64,000 nt of DNA from Novosphingobium silvae (GCF_009856825.1 NZ_WVTD01000005.1:186001-250000), one strand, 5' to 3'. Shown: positions 49,596 through 61,247, numbered from the stretch's first letter. Program-made: numbers and translations. Notes: generated from the letters alone by a model not told the origin.

Positions 49596-50120
49596 TCAGT
49601 AGTCTCCAAGAAGACCGTTCTGCTCGATCCTTGCCATCACGTCCTCCCGCACCGAAGTGCTCACGAATTTCGTGATGTCGCCGCCGAACATGGCGATTTC
49701 CTTCACCAGCTTGGAGGCGATCGGCTGCAGGCTGACATCGGCCATGAGGAACACCGTCTCTATGGCCGAATTGAGCTGCTGGTTCATGCCCGCCATCTGG
49801 TACTCGTATTCGAAGTCGGCGACCGCGCGCAGTCCGCGCACGATGACCGTGGCGCCCTGCTTCTGCGCGAACTTCATCAGCAGCGCATTGAAGCCTACCA
49901 CGGAGACATTGTCGATCCCCATCGCGGCCACCTCGCGCTCTACCATGGCGATGCGCTCGTCCGGCGTGAAAAGGGGGTTCTTCGAAAGGTTCGTGGTGAC
50001 GCCGATGATCAGCCGATCCACCAGCTTGGCGCCGCGCCGGATGATGTCGGCATGGCCAAGCGTGATAGGATCGAAAGTGCCGGGATAGACGCCGATACGC
50101 TCGGTGACGGAGACTGCCAT
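49596..50120 (-). CDS. coaD: Phosphopantetheine adenylyltransferase
   Basis: 174-residue nucleotidyltransferase of coenzyme A synthesis. The nucleotide-binding RIGVYPGTFDPITLGHADII carries the TxGH motif; VRGLRAVADFEYEYQMAGMN and FVSTSVRED (the KxxSST counterpart) follow. It starts one base into the stop of ispA, so the ispA-coaD pair is translationally coupled. Confidence 0.97.
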   Translation of the reverse strand: MAVSVTERIGVYPGTFDPITLGHADIIRRGAKLVDRLIIGVTTNLSKNPLFTPDERIAMVEREVAAMGIDNVSVVGFNALLMKFAQKQGATVIVRGLRAVADFEYEYQMAGMNQQLNSAIETVFLMADVSLQPIASKLVKEIAMFGGDITKFVSTSVREDVMARIEQNGLLGDY

Positions 50121-51019
50121 CAGTGATCCCTCTCGATGATGTAGCGGGCGACGGCGCGCAGAAGGTCCGCCTCGCGGCCATGCTGGGCAAGGTGGCCGAC
50201 TGCCTGCTCCACCAGCATCCGCGCCTGTTCCCGCGCCCGATCCGGCCCGAGGAGAGAGACGAAGGTTTCCTTGCCAGCGTCCGCGTCCTTGCCCACCGCC
50301 TTGCCGGCAACCGCGGCATCGCCCTCGTGGTCGATAAGATCGTCCGCGATCTGGAAGGCCAGCCCGATGTCACGGGCGTAGCCGCGCAGGTGCCCGCGAC
50401 CTTCGGGCTGCACCCGCCCCAGGATAGCGCCCATCTCCACCGCCGCGCCGAGCAGCGCCCCGGTCTTGAGCTGCTGCAGCCGTGTCACCGTCTGAAGGTC
50501 GAACTCGCTCGTCTCCGCGACGAGGTCCATCATCTGCCCACCGGCCATGCCCTGCGCGCCGCTCGCATGGCCAAGCGTGCGCACAAGTTCGATCTGGGTG
50601 AAAGGATCGGGGCTCGTGGCAGTGTCAGCCAGCACCTCGAACGCGAAGGCGTGAAGCGAATCGCCCGCGAGAACCGCCGTAGCCTCGTCGAAGGCAAGAT
50701 GCAGGGTCGGCTTGCCATGGCGCATGGCATCGTCGTCCATGCACGGGAGATCGTCGTGGATCAGGGAATAGACATGGATCGCCTCGATCGCAACGGCGGC
50801 CCGTATCGCAGCTTCGCGCTGCACGCCGTACATGTCGGCAACCGCCGTCAGAAGCAGCGGGCGCAGGCGCTTGCCCCCGCCGATCGCGGCATAGCGCATC
50901 GCTTCGACAAGCCTGGCGCGCGCGTCGCCCGGAACGGGAAGCAAGGCATCGAACGCGCCGTCGATCTCCTCGGCGATGCGCCCGAGGCTGTCTGCCAGCA
51001 GCGAATCGGTCACGCCCAT
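50120..51019 (-). CDS. ispA: Farnesyl diphosphate synthase / short-chain polyprenyl synthetase
   Basis: 299-residue all-alpha prenyltransferase that condenses IPP with DMAPP/GPP. First Asp-rich motif [19 protein letters not shown] and second [15 protein letters not shown] are intact, with GGKRLRP near the N-terminus. The start used is the ATG giving [11 protein letters not shown]; a GTG 9 bases upstream is possible. XseB precedes it by a few bases, a frequent xseB-ispA pairing. Works downstream of the IspDF enzyme. Confidence 0.93.
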   Translation of the reverse strand: MGVTDSLLADSLGRIAEEIDGAFDALLPVPGDARARLVEAMRYAAIGGGKRLRPLLLTAVADMYGVQREAAIRAAVAIEAIHVYSLIHDDLPCMDDDAMRHGKPTLHLAFDEATAVLAGDSLHAFAFEVLADTATSPDPFTQIELVRTLGHASGAQGMAGGQMMDLVAETSEFDLQTVTRLQQLKTGALLGAAVEMGAILGRVQPEGRGHLRGYARDIGLAFQIADDLIDHEGDAAVAGKAVGKDADAGKETFVSLLGPDRAREQARMLVEQAVGHLAQHGREADLLRAVARYIIERDH

Positions 51020-51031
51020 GGCGCCCACGCG

Positions 51032-51286
51032 TCAGCGGTCCGGCGCATCAAAGGGCTGGGTTCCCGCAGCCCCGCCGTCCGGCCCCGCGACGATGCGCTC
51101 GATCCGGGCCTGCGCCGCGTCGAGGCGCTTCTGGCAGTGCTGCCGCAGCTTCTCGCCCTTTTCATAGAGAGAGATCGAATCCTCCAGCGGAACGTGGCCG
51201 CTTTCCAGCTGGCGCACGATGGTTTCCAGTGCGCGCAGGGCGTCTTCGAAGCTCAGGGTATCGATGGTTTGCGTGTCGGAAGCCAT
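51032..51286 (-). CDS. xseB: Exodeoxyribonuclease VII small subunit
   Basis: 84-residue helical protein: [20 protein letters not shown], then [19 protein letters not shown], the family hallmark. It forms the multimeric small-subunit arms of ExoVII, which degrades single-stranded DNA; xseA is not in the window. First gene of the xseB-ispA-coaD group, divergent from purL. Confidence 0.94.
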   Translation of the reverse strand: MASDTQTIDTLSFEDALRALETIVRQLESGHVPLEDSISLYEKGEKLRQHCQKRLDAAQARIERIVAGPDGGAAGTQPFDAPDR

Positions 51287-51420
51287 ACATCATGCAATGG
51301 CGGGCCCGGCTGGACCGGTCAAGGTGGCACCCCGCGAATTTAGCGCTTGGCACCTGCCCGCCCCCGGCGATTGCCAAGCCATCTAGCGCAGGCGCATCGA
51401 CATGGCTAAGGCGCGTGCCC

Positions 51421-53592
51421 ATGAGCACGATCACCCCCGAAGTCGTCGAGGCCCATGGCCTCAATCCCGAGGAATACGAGCGCGTCCTCAACGCGCTGGG
51501 ACGAGAGCCCAACCTCGTCGAACTCGGCATCTTCTCGGTCATGTGGTCGGAGCACTGCTCCTACAAGTCGAGCCGCTTCCACCTCAAGAAGCTGCCCACC
51601 CAGGCACCTTGGGTGATCTGCGGCCCAGGCGAGAACGCAGGCGTCATCGACATCGGCGACGGCCAGGCCGCCATCTTCAAGATGGAGAGCCACAACCACC
51701 CCAGCTACATCGAGCCCTACCAGGGCGCGGCGACGGGCGTTGGCGGCATCCTGCGCGACGTCTTCACCATGGGCGCGCGCCCGGTGGCGAACATGAACGC
51801 ACTGCGGTTCGGACGGCCAGAGCACCCGAAGATGAAGCACCTCGTCAAGGGCGTGGTCGCGGGCATCGGCGGCTACGGCAACTGCGTGGGCGTGCCTACC
51901 GTGGGCGGCGAAACCAACTTCCACAAGGCGTATGACGGCAACATCCTCGTCAACGCGATGACGGTCGGTATCGCCGACACGAACAGGATCTTCTACTCGG
52001 CCGCGACGGGCGTGGGCAATCCGATCGTCTACGTCGGCTCCAAGACCGGCCGGGACGGCATCCACGGCGCCACCATGGCCAGTGCCGACTTCGGTGACGA
52101 CATCGACGAGAAGCGTCCCACCGTGCAAGTCGGCGATCCCTTCGTCGAAAAGCTGCTGATCGAGGCCTGCCTCGAACTCATGGCGACTGACGCCATCGTC
52201 GCCATCCAGGACATGGGCGCGGCTGGCCTCACCTCCTCCTCCGTCGAGATGGCGAGCAAGGGCGGCGCGGGCATCCGCCTGAACATGAACGCCGTACCCT
52301 GCCGCGAACAGGCGATGACGCCTTACGAGATGATGCTGAGCGAGTCGCAGGAGCGCATGCTCATGGTGCTCAAGCCCGGCAAGGAAGCGATGGCCGAGGC
52401 GATCTTCCGCAAGTGGGAACTCGACTTCGCGGTGATCGGCGAAGTCACCGAAGCCGGTCCGGACGGGGGTCACATGGTGCTGGAGTTCAACGGCGAAGTG
52501 GTCTGCGACATCCCGCTAGGGCCCCTCGCTGACGACGCGCCGGAGTACGAGCGGCCTTACGTCACGCCCGAAGAATACAAGGCCTGGGCGAAGGTCCCGG
52601 CCCTGGGCGACGTGCCTGCCACGACGGATGTGGGTGCGGACCTGCTCAAGCTCATGGGCGGTGCGGACCTCGCTTCGCGGCGGTGGATCTGGGAGCAGTA
52701 CGACAGCCAGGTCGGCGCCGACACCATGCAGAAATCGGGCGGCGACGCTGCGGTGGTCCGCGTACACGGAACGAGGAAGGCGCTGGCGATCAGCACCGAC
52801 TGCTCGCCCCGCTACTGCTACGCCGACCCCTACGAGGGCGGCAAGCAGGCCGTGGCCGAGACCTATCGCAACATCAGCGCGGTTGGCGGCCTGCCGCTCG
52901 CGATCACCAACTGCCTGAACTTCGCCAACCCGCAGCGTCCCGAGATCATGGCCCAGATCGTCGGCTGCCTGAACGGCATGGGCGATGCCTGCCGCGCGCT
53001 CGACTACCCGATCGTCTCTGGCAACGTCTCGCTCTACAATGAATCGAAGGCGACCGGCGGTGGCTCGGCGATCCTGCCCACGCCCGCAATCGGCGGCGTC
53101 GGTCTGCTCGCCGACCTCGAAGCGACGACCACGATCGCCTTCAAGGCGGAAGGCGAGGACATCTATCTCCTCGGCGGCGAAGGGACCCATCTGGGCCAGT
53201 CGCTCTGGCTCAAGGACATCGCGGGCCGCGAAGCAGGCGAGCCGCCGGTCGTCGATCTCAAGGCGGAAGCGCGTAATGGCGCTCTGGTGCGTGGCTGGAT
53301 CGGCGAGGGCAAGGTCACCGCGGTCCACGACGTGAGCGACGGCGGCCTTCTCGTGGCGCTTGCGGAAATGGCGCTGGCCAGCGGGCTGGGCTGCACTCTC
53401 GACGCCCACCCGACGACACCGCAGGCATTCGGAGAGGATCAGTCGCGCTATGTGCTGACGGCTCCCGCGGGCACCGAGCTTGCGAACGCCGTGAAGATCG
53501 GCACGGTCGGTGGAACCACGGTCGCAGGTGTCGAGATCGCGGCGTTGCGCGCGGCGAACGAGGCGTTCTTCAAGGACTGGATGGAAGCCTGA
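51421..53592 (+). CDS. purL: Phosphoribosylformylglycinamidine synthase subunit PurL
   Basis: 723-residue small-type FGAM synthase subunit for purine synthesis; it needs PurS and PurQ, which are not in the window. Hallmarks: [66 protein letters not shown] and [14 protein letters not shown]. The start is the ATG giving [15 protein letters not shown]; there is no SD but a GCTAAGGCGC element lies just upstream. The frame continues upstream through xseB antisense, which was rejected. Confidence 0.96.
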   Translation: MSTITPEVVEAHGLNPEEYERVLNALGREPNLVELGIFSVMWSEHCSYKSSRFHLKKLPTQAPWVICGPGENAGVIDIGDGQAAIFKMESHNHPSYIEPYQGAATGVGGILRDVFTMGARPVANMNALRFGRPEHPKMKHLVKGVVAGIGGYGNCVGVPTVGGETNFHKAYDGNILVNAMTVGIADTNRIFYSAATGVGNPIVYVGSKTGRDGIHGATMASADFGDDIDEKRPTVQVGDPFVEKLLIEACLELMATDAIVAIQDMGAAGLTSSSVEMASKGGAGIRLNMNAVPCREQAMTPYEMMLSESQERMLMVLKPGKEAMAEAIFRKWELDFAVIGEVTEAGPDGGHMVLEFNGEVVCDIPLGPLADDAPEYERPYVTPEEYKAWAKVPALGDVPATTDVGADLLKLMGGADLASRRWIWEQYDSQVGADTMQKSGGDAAVVRVHGTRKALAISTDCSPRYCYADPYEGGKQAVAETYRNISAVGGLPLAITNCLNFANPQRPEIMAQIVGCLNGMGDACRALDYPIVSGNVSLYNESKATGGGSAILPTPAIGGVGLLADLEATTTIAFKAEGEDIYLLGGEGTHLGQSLWLKDIAGREAGEPPVVDLKAEARNGALVRGWIGEGKVTAVHDVSDGGLLVALAEMALASGLGCTLDAHPTTPQAFGEDQSRYVLTAPAGTELANAVKIGTVGGTTVAGVEIAALRAANEAFFKDWMEA

Positions 53593-53600
53593 ACCCTGGC

Positions 53601-53621
53601 GCCCCGGAGTTCATCCGGGGC
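53601..53621. terminator. Hairpin after purL
   Basis: GCCCCGGA-GTTCA-TCCGGGGC, an 8-bp perfect GC-rich stem 8 bases after the purL stop. No U tract, so it may stabilise the 3' end rather than terminate. The following 186 bases to serB hold no recognisable gene. Confidence 0.4.
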
Positions 53622-53807
53622 ACCCTGCCCGCTCGAAGGCGCGGCGCACCTGCTCCGGCAAGATAGGTCTGGCCTTGAGACGCGCGGGTTCATGGCGGAC
53701 CTTACGCCAGTGCGTCTGTCAGCGCCCGCATGAGCGCCCATTCAGGGAATGGCAGTAGGCGAACCTGATCGACGCCCGGCGTTCCCTGCCGGTCTTGCTT
53801 CCGGGTA

Positions 53808-54689
53808 CTAGCGCACCCATTCCTTCTCGGGGATGCCCAGAAGGCGCAGCACGCTGGTAAGGTCCCCGCGGTCGATCCAGCCATTGGCGGCGGCGCGGGC
53901 CTTGGGTTTCGCATGGTAGGCGATGCCGTAGGTCGCCGCCTCCAGCATGGGGATGTCATTGGCGCCGTCGCCCGTCGCGAGCGTGGTCACTCCCTCACCC
54001 GCAGCCTCGATCTCGGCGAGCAGCGTCGCCTTCTTCACGGCCGAATCGACGATGGGGCCATTCAGCCCGCCCGTCAGCTTGCCGCCCGCCACATCGAGGC
54101 GGTTACCCACCACATGCTCGAAGCCAAGCTGTTCGGCCACGGGATCGGCGAAGTGGTGGAAGCCGCCCGTGACGAGCACGGTCCGGCAGCCCAGCTTCTT
54201 CAGCGTTTCCACCAGTACCCTCGCGCCCGGCATCGGCTGGATCCGCGTGGAAAGGCACTGCGTTATCGCTTCTGTACCAAGGCCCTCCAGAAGGCCTACC
54301 CGCTCGCGCAGCGCCTGCTCGAAGTCGAGCTCGCCCTGCATCGCGCGCTCGGTGATTGCGGCGATGCGTTCCTTGAGCCCTGCGAAATCGCCAAGTTCAT
54401 CGATGCATTCCTGACCGATCATGGTGGAATCCATGTCGGAGATGAACACGCGCGGGACAACCGGCTCGTCCGTGGTGACGAGACCGTCGGTGGGCGCGAA
54501 GTGCGCATCCAGCGCCGCCCGCAGCGCCGCGGCGTCGTCATCGGGCGAATCGATCTGCATGGTCCTGCCGCAGAACTCGAGCATGGCGGCATCGGCGATG
54601 CGTACGCCGGCTTTCTCCATTTCCGCCTTGGCAGCCTCAAGTCTTGCCGAAAGGTGATCTGGTTCTGCTATCAGACGGGCGATGAGCAC
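53808..54689 (-). CDS. serB: Phosphoserine phosphatase
   Basis: 293-residue HAD phosphatase, last step of serine synthesis. The catalytic motif I is FISDMDSTMIGQECIDELG (DxDST). GAMQGELDFEQALRERV-type helix, VLVTGGFHHFADPVAEQLG (motif II) and TLATGDGANDIPMLEAA (motif III) follow. An N-terminal ~80-residue region of ACT-like type precedes the HAD domain. The start is a GTG with AAGGGA 7 bases upstream, which overlaps the start of divergent miaA by 8 bases. Confidence 0.93.
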   Translation of the reverse strand: MLIARLIAEPDHLSARLEAAKAEMEKAGVRIADAAMLEFCGRTMQIDSPDDDAAALRAALDAHFAPTDGLVTTDEPVVPRVFISDMDSTMIGQECIDELGDFAGLKERIAAITERAMQGELDFEQALRERVGLLEGLGTEAITQCLSTRIQPMPGARVLVETLKKLGCRTVLVTGGFHHFADPVAEQLGFEHVVGNRLDVAGGKLTGGLNGPIVDSAVKKATLLAEIEAAGEGVTTLATGDGANDIPMLEAATYGIAYHAKPKARAAANGWIDRGDLTSVLRLLGIPEKEWVR

Positions 54690-55662
54690 TGCAATTTCCC
54701 TTGATGCGCCATACGATATCGAAGCCGGAGACCGGCCACCGCTGGCGCTCATCGCAGGGCCGACCGCCAGCGGCAAGAGCGATTGTGCCGTGGCGCTGGC
54801 GCTGGAACTGGAACGCCGGGGCCGCCACGCGGTCGTCATCAATGCCGACAGTTCGCAGGTCTACGCCGATCTCACCATCCTGAGCGCCCGGCCCGTCGCT
54901 TCGGAAATGAGCGGCATCGATCATCGCCTGTTCGGCGCCTGGGACGGCGCGCAAAGCTGCTCCGCGGCAGACTGGGCCCGCGCTGCCGCCGCCACGATCG
55001 CGGAAGTCCACGCCAGCGGAGGAGTACCGATCCTTGTCGGCGGCACCGGGCTTTACATACGCACTCTTCTCGAAGGGATCGCCCCGGTCCCGCCGATCGA
55101 ACCAGAGGTGCGCCAAGTGGTGCGCGCCCTCCCCGTCGAGGAAGCCTATGCGGCTCTCGTGGAAGAGGACCCGGAACGCGCCGCCTGCCTGGCGCCGGCC
55201 GATACGACCCGCGTGGCCCGCGCGCTCGAGGTCGTCCGCTCCACCGGCCATGGTCTCGCATACTGGCAGGCGCGGCCCAGTGGCGGCATCGGACACACCC
55301 TCAGCGTTCACGGTGCGGTGCTGCTTCCAGAGCGTCAGTCCCTCTACCATCGCTGCGACCTGAGGTTCACCCGCATGATCGAGCGCGGCGCCATGGCGGA
55401 GGTGGAGGCGCTCCTTGCCCGGCGGCTGGAGCCCGATCTCCCTGTCATGCGGGCGATAGGAGTGCCCGAACTCGCGGGCGTAATCGACGGGAGATGGCCT
55501 CTCGAAACCGCCATAGAGCGCGGTGCCCAGGCCACGCGGAACTACGCCAAGCGGCAGTTCACCTGGCTGCGCCATCAGCTACCGGAGCAATGGACGCGAC
55601 TTGAATTTGAAAATTACAACGCAAACGCTGTAACTGATATTTTATTACGTTTTCCGGGTTGA
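54682..55662 (+). CDS. miaA: tRNA dimethylallyltransferase
   Basis: 326-residue enzyme that adds a dimethylallyl group to A37 of tRNAs reading U-starting codons. The P-loop reads LIAGPTASGKSDCAVALAL; INADSSQVYADLTILSARP, GGTGLYIRTLLEGI and the C-terminal RNYAKRQFTWLRHQ are conserved. The start ATG has no SD and lies inside the first codons of divergent serB; TTG at 54700 is the alternative. Uses DMAPP from the MEP pathway. Confidence 0.94.
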   Translation: MSTAISLDAPYDIEAGDRPPLALIAGPTASGKSDCAVALALELERRGRHAVVINADSSQVYADLTILSARPVASEMSGIDHRLFGAWDGAQSCSAADWARAAAATIAEVHASGGVPILVGGTGLYIRTLLEGIAPVPPIEPEVRQVVRALPVEEAYAALVEEDPERAACLAPADTTRVARALEVVRSTGHGLAYWQARPSGGIGHTLSVHGAVLLPERQSLYHRCDLRFTRMIERGAMAEVEALLARRLEPDLPVMRAIGVPELAGVIDGRWPLETAIERGAQATRNYAKRQFTWLRHQLPEQWTRLEFENYNANAVTDILLRFPG

Positions 55663-55829
55663 CCTGACATATCGTCCTGCCTAGAGGCCGATCCGTCCTT
55701 CAGGCGTAAGCCGCGTGGGATGCCAGGAAAGCTGTCGACGGGCGAAAACCTCGCTTTCGACGATTTCAAGAAAGTGCCGGGCTGCGCAATACAGCCTTTC
55801 CGCCCGGCCGATCGGTGAAGGAATATGTT

Positions 55830-57572
55830 GTGAGTGAAGAGCGCAGCGGCGCGAACATCCTGGTCGAAAGCCTGGTCAAGCAGGGGGTCGAATTCGTATT
55901 CGGGTATCCCGGCGGCGCCGTGCTACCGATCTATGATGCTCTCTTCGGTGACGAACGCCTTCGCCACATCCTCGTGCGCCACGAAGCAGGCGCGGCCCAC
56001 GCCGCTGAAGGCTATGCCCGCTCCACGGGCAAGCCGGGCGTCGTCCTGGTCACCTCGGGGCCGGGCGCGACCAATGCCGTCACCGGCATCGCCGACGCCT
56101 ACCTCGATTCGATCCCGCTCATCGTCATCACGGGGCAGGTCCCGACCGGGCTGATCGGCTCGGACGCGTTCCAGGAAGCCGACACCGTCGGCATCTCGCG
56201 CCATTGCACCAAGCACAACTACCTCGTGAAGGACCCGGCCGAGCTTGCCGCGGTCATCGATGAGGCGTTCCAGATCGCCACCACCGGCCGCCCGGGCCCT
56301 GTCCTGATCGACATTCCCAAGGACGTCCAGATCGCCTCGGCCGTGTGGACCGATGCGCTCGCGCAGCGCCGCCAGCGCTATGCTCCGCGCACCCAGGGCA
56401 CGCGCCAGGAGATCGCTCAGGCGGTCGAGATGATCGCCGCGGCCAGGCAGCCGATCCTATACACGGGCGGCGGCGTCATCAACTCGGGGCCCCGTGCCAG
56501 CGAACTCCTGCGCGAGCTTCAGGCGAAGACCGGCGCGCCGGTCACCTCCACGCTGATGGGCCTTGGCGCCTTCCCGGCTGATCATCCCGACTGGCTCGGC
56601 ATGCTGGGCATGCACGGCACCTATGAGGCCAACCTGGCGATGAACCAGGCCGACCTCATCGTCTGCATCGGCGCGCGCTTCGACGACCGCGTGACCGGCC
56701 GCCTCGATGCATTCTCGCCCAATTCCAAGAAGATCCACATCGACATCGACCGCTCCTCGATCAACAAGATCGTGCGCGCCGACCTGCCGATCGTGGGGGA
56801 CTGCGCCGCCGTTCTCGAGCAGATCCTGGCCGAGTGGGGCAGCCGCAAGGGCCAGGACCTCACCGAGTGGAAGGCCTGCGTCGATACGTGGCGCGAGAAG
56901 CAGAGCCTCTGCTTCCCGCTCAACGACGAGGCCATCATGCCGCAGCTGGCGATCCAGCGCCTCTACGAGCTGACGAAGCACAGGGATCCGGTCATCTCGA
57001 CCGAGGTCGGGCAGCACCAGATGTGGGCGGCCCAGCACTTCCCGTTCTTCTCGCCGAACAAGTGGCTGACGTCGGGCGGCCTCGGCACTATGGGCTATGG
57101 CCTGCCCGCCGCGATCGGTGCGCAGTGCGGCAATCCGGACAGCCTCGTCATCGACATCGCGGGCGATGCCTCGATCCAGATGAACATCCAGGAACTGGGC
57201 ACCGCCACGCAATACCGCCTGCCGGTCAAGGTCTTCATCCTCAACAACGAGTGGATGGGCATGGTCCGCCAGTGGCAGGAACTGACCTATGAAAGCCGCT
57301 TCTCGAACTCGTACTCGGACAGCCTGCCCGACTTCGTGAAGCTGGCCGAGGCCTATGGCTGGAAAGGCATCCGCATCGAAAACGAGAGCCAGCTGGACGC
57401 CGGCATCCAGGCGATGATCGACCATCCCGGCCCCGTCATCGTGGACTGCCTCGTCCACAAGGAGTCGAACTGTTTCCCGATGATCCCCTCGGGCGCCTCG
57501 CACGTCGACATGCTTCTCTACGGCGACCACGTTCTCGGCACGATGGACGACGAAGCCAAGGCGCTGGTCTGA
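55830..57572 (+). CDS. ilvB: Acetolactate synthase large subunit
   Basis: 580-residue ThDP/FAD enzyme, first common step of branched-chain amino acid synthesis. Features: VFGYPGGAVLPIYDALF, VRHEAGAAHAAEGYARSTGK (catalytic Glu near residue 50), VTSGPGATNAVTGIADAY and the ThDP motif GDASIQMNIQELGTA...NNEWMGMV. The start is a GTG 6 bases after AAGGAA, giving MSEERSGANI; an upstream GTG at 55815 is less well placed. The 167-base upstream gap shows no leader-peptide attenuator that I can identify. Forms an operon with ilvN and probably ilvC. Confidence 0.96.
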   Translation: MSEERSGANILVESLVKQGVEFVFGYPGGAVLPIYDALFGDERLRHILVRHEAGAAHAAEGYARSTGKPGVVLVTSGPGATNAVTGIADAYLDSIPLIVITGQVPTGLIGSDAFQEADTVGISRHCTKHNYLVKDPAELAAVIDEAFQIATTGRPGPVLIDIPKDVQIASAVWTDALAQRRQRYAPRTQGTRQEIAQAVEMIAAARQPILYTGGGVINSGPRASELLRELQAKTGAPVTSTLMGLGAFPADHPDWLGMLGMHGTYEANLAMNQADLIVCIGARFDDRVTGRLDAFSPNSKKIHIDIDRSSINKIVRADLPIVGDCAAVLEQILAEWGSRKGQDLTEWKACVDTWREKQSLCFPLNDEAIMPQLAIQRLYELTKHRDPVISTEVGQHQMWAAQHFPFFSPNKWLTSGGLGTMGYGLPAAIGAQCGNPDSLVIDIAGDASIQMNIQELGTATQYRLPVKVFILNNEWMGMVRQWQELTYESRFSNSYSDSLPDFVKLAEAYGWKGIRIENESQLDAGIQAMIDHPGPVIVDCLVHKESNCFPMIPSGASHVDMLLYGDHVLGTMDDEAKALV

Positions 57573-57588
57573 GGGAGGCACGAGAACA

Positions 57589-59233
<1,645 letters not shown>

Positions 59234-59246
59234 TCCGTTATGAGCG

Positions 59247-59270
59247 GCGGGCGGCGAGTGTGCCGCCCGC
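59247..59270. terminator. Hairpin between convergent ilvC and HNH gene
   Basis: GCGGGCGGC-GAGTGT-GCCGCCCGC, a perfect 9-bp stem 13 bases after the ilvC stop and 7 bases from the HNH stop. There is no U tract on either strand. Likely a shared bidirectional 3'-end hairpin. Confidence 0.45.
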
Positions 59271-59277
59271 TGCCGAA

Positions 59278-59562
59278 CTACCGTCGCTTTTTCGTCAGCG
59301 CGTGGAAGTCGGGCGGCTTTCCCGAGACCCAGCGCACGAACCGCGCGATTTCCTCCACCTTGCGCATGGCCGCGGCATCAGGTGGCATCTTGGCCAGCTG
59401 GGCATTCGTCAGCGTTGCGTGGATCGTGCGATGGCAGATCGGATGAACGGGCACGGTCTCCCGGCCGCCACGGCTTTTCGGCACCGGATGATGCCATTCA
59501 ATGCGGCGCCCCAGCGGGCGATTGCACAGCCAGCATTGCCGCTCATCCGCCTCCGCCTTCAT
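59278..59562 (-). CDS. HNH endonuclease family protein
   Basis: 94-residue protein with a clean HNH signature: CWLCNRPLG (first CxxC), IEWHHPVPKSRGG (HH), and VHPICHRTIHATL (C-H with the final His). The fold is a beta-beta-alpha metal finger that binds Zn or Mg and cuts DNA. No restriction-modification or toxin partner is next to it; many such genes are of unknown role. The start used is the ATG with GAGG 4 bases upstream; a GTG at 59586 is the alternative. Confidence 0.85.
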   Translation of the reverse strand: MKAEADERQCWLCNRPLGRRIEWHHPVPKSRGGRETVPVHPICHRTIHATLTNAQLAKMPPDAAAMRKVEEIARFVRWVSGKPPDFHALTKKRR

Positions 59563-59643
59563 CGCGCCTCGCAAAGCCTGCACCACCCTGCTCGTCCATT
59601 AGTAAGTTATCAAAGTTTCAACCTTAATCAGGAGCCGTTCGCA

Positions 59644-59715
59644 ATGGTTCACGCCCGCAAAGCGATGGGCGGCGTAAGGGTTGTTTGCAAAGATGACGGC
59701 ATTCGGTCGGCGTAA
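59644..59715 (+). CDS. Short leader ORF overlapping the cpaF start
   Basis: A 23-codon frame, MVHARKAMGGVRVVCKDDGI..., with AGGAG 9 bases before its ATG. It ends at 59713-59715, inside the start of cpaF (ATG at 59693) in another frame. CpaF itself has no well-placed SD (AAGGG lies 12 bases before). Translation of this ORF could therefore couple to or regulate cpaF. It may also be a chance frame. Confidence 0.4.
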   Translation: MVHARKAMGGVRVVCKDDGIRSA

Positions 59716-61222
59716 CGGTGTTGGCGGCATGGGTCAGGGCGTGCGCCCTGCCTTCGGCGTTGCCAAGCCTCTCAAGGGAGCCCCTGAAAAGCCTGCCGGC
59801 CCGGCTAACGGCGGCTCGGCTGCGACCCCGGGATCGGAGCCCTTCCCGGCTGCTGCGGGTGATGGCGCTTCCGCCTCCCTCCAGGGCATGCGCGAGGATG
59901 CGCTTTCGCGACTCGCCGATCGGGCCAACGCCGTTCACGAGCAGTCGGAGCAGAACGGCTTCGAGGCCTCGATCCACAAGATCAAGGAACAGGTCCTTCC
60001 GCGCCTGCTCGAGCGTGTCGACCCGGAAGCGGCGGCCACGCTGACCAAGGACGAGCTTTCCGAGGAATTCCGACCGATCATCATCGAGGTGCTGGCTGAG
60101 CTCAAGATCACTTTCAACCGGCGCGAGCAGTTCGCGCTGGAGAAGGTCCTGATCGACGAACTGCTCGGCTTCGGCCCGCTGGAAGAACTGCTGAACGACC
60201 CTGAGATTTCCGACATCATGGTCAACGGCCCCAACCAGACCTACATCGAAAAGAAGGGCCGCCTGCAGCTTGCGCCGACGAAGTTCCGTGACGAACAGCA
60301 CCTGTTCCAGATCGCGCAGCGCATCGTCAACCAAGTAGGGCGCCGCGTCGATCAGACCACGCCGCTGGCCGACGCCCGCCTCAAGGACGGCAGCCGCGTC
60401 AACGTGATCGTACCGCCGCTGTCGCTGCGCGGCACTGCTATCTCGATCCGTAAATTCTCCGAAAAGCCGATCACCATCGACATGCTGCAGGGCTTCGGCT
60501 CGATGAGCGAGCAGATGGCAACAGCGCTCAAGATCGCGGGTGCCAGCCGCATGAACATCGTCATCTCGGGCGGTACCGGCTCGGGCAAGACGACGATGCT
60601 CAACGCACTGTCCAAAATGATCGACCCGGGCGAGCGCGTCCTGACGATCGAGGACGCGGCCGAACTGCGCCTGCAGCAGCCGCACTGGCTGCCGCTCGAA
60701 ACCCGTCCGCCGAACCTTGAGGGCCAGGGCGCGATCACCATCGGCGATCTTGTCAAGAACGCGCTGCGCATGCGTCCTGACCGCATCATCCTGGGCGAAA
60801 TCCGCGGCGCCGAGTGCTTCGACCTGCTCGCTGCCATGAACACTGGTCACGACGGCTCGATGTGCACGCTCCACGCGAACTCCCCGCGCGAGTGCCTGGG
60901 CCGTATGGAAAACATGATCCTTATGGGCGACATCAAGATCCCCAAGGAAGCCATCAGCCGCCAGATCGCCGAATCGGTCGACCTCATCGTGCAGGTGAAG
61001 CGCCTGCGCGACGGCTCGCGCCGCACGACCAACATCACCGAGGTCATCGGCATGGAAGGCGACGTCATCGTCACGCAGGAACTCTTCAAGTTCGAGTACC
61101 TGGACGAGACCGACGATGGCAAGATCATCGGTGAGTTCCGAGCCTCGGGACTTCGCCCGTACACGCTCGAGAAGGCACGCCAGTACGGCTTCGACCAGGC
61201 TTACCTGGAAGCTTGCCTCTGA
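59693..61222 (+). CDS. cpaF: CpaF family ATPase (type IV / Flp pilus secretion ATPase)
   Basis: 509-residue secretion ATPase. A long Gly/Ala/Pro-rich N-terminus (about 1-75) precedes the N-terminal helical domain (VDPEAAATLTKDEL, LGFGPLEELLNDPEISDIMV). The ATPase core has Walker A ISGGTGSGKTTMLNALS, Asp box MRPDRIILGEIRGAE, and His box HDGSMCTLHANSPRECLG. It belongs to the CpaF/TadA group that powers Flp pilus assembly. No other cpa/tad genes lie in the window, so its partner complex is not visible. A TTG at 59681 is a possible alternative start. Confidence 0.93.
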   Translation: MTAFGRRNGVGGMGQGVRPAFGVAKPLKGAPEKPAGPANGGSAATPGSEPFPAAAGDGASASLQGMREDALSRLADRANAVHEQSEQNGFEASIHKIKEQVLPRLLERVDPEAAATLTKDELSEEFRPIIIEVLAELKITFNRREQFALEKVLIDELLGFGPLEELLNDPEISDIMVNGPNQTYIEKKGRLQLAPTKFRDEQHLFQIAQRIVNQVGRRVDQTTPLADARLKDGSRVNVIVPPLSLRGTAISIRKFSEKPITIDMLQGFGSMSEQMATALKIAGASRMNIVISGGTGSGKTTMLNALSKMIDPGERVLTIEDAAELRLQQPHWLPLETRPPNLEGQGAITIGDLVKNALRMRPDRIILGEIRGAECFDLLAAMNTGHDGSMCTLHANSPRECLGRMENMILMGDIKIPKEAISRQIAESVDLIVQVKRLRDGSRRTTNITEVIGMEGDVIVTQELFKFEYLDETDDGKIIGEFRASGLRPYTLEKARQYGFDQAYLEACL

Positions 61223-61247
61223 TCCTACCTGAACGTGCCGGGCAGGA

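Noticed and set aside
55663-55829. Attenuator or leader peptide for ilvBN
   Set aside because: No short frame rich in Ile/Val/Leu and no terminator/antiterminator pair is visible.
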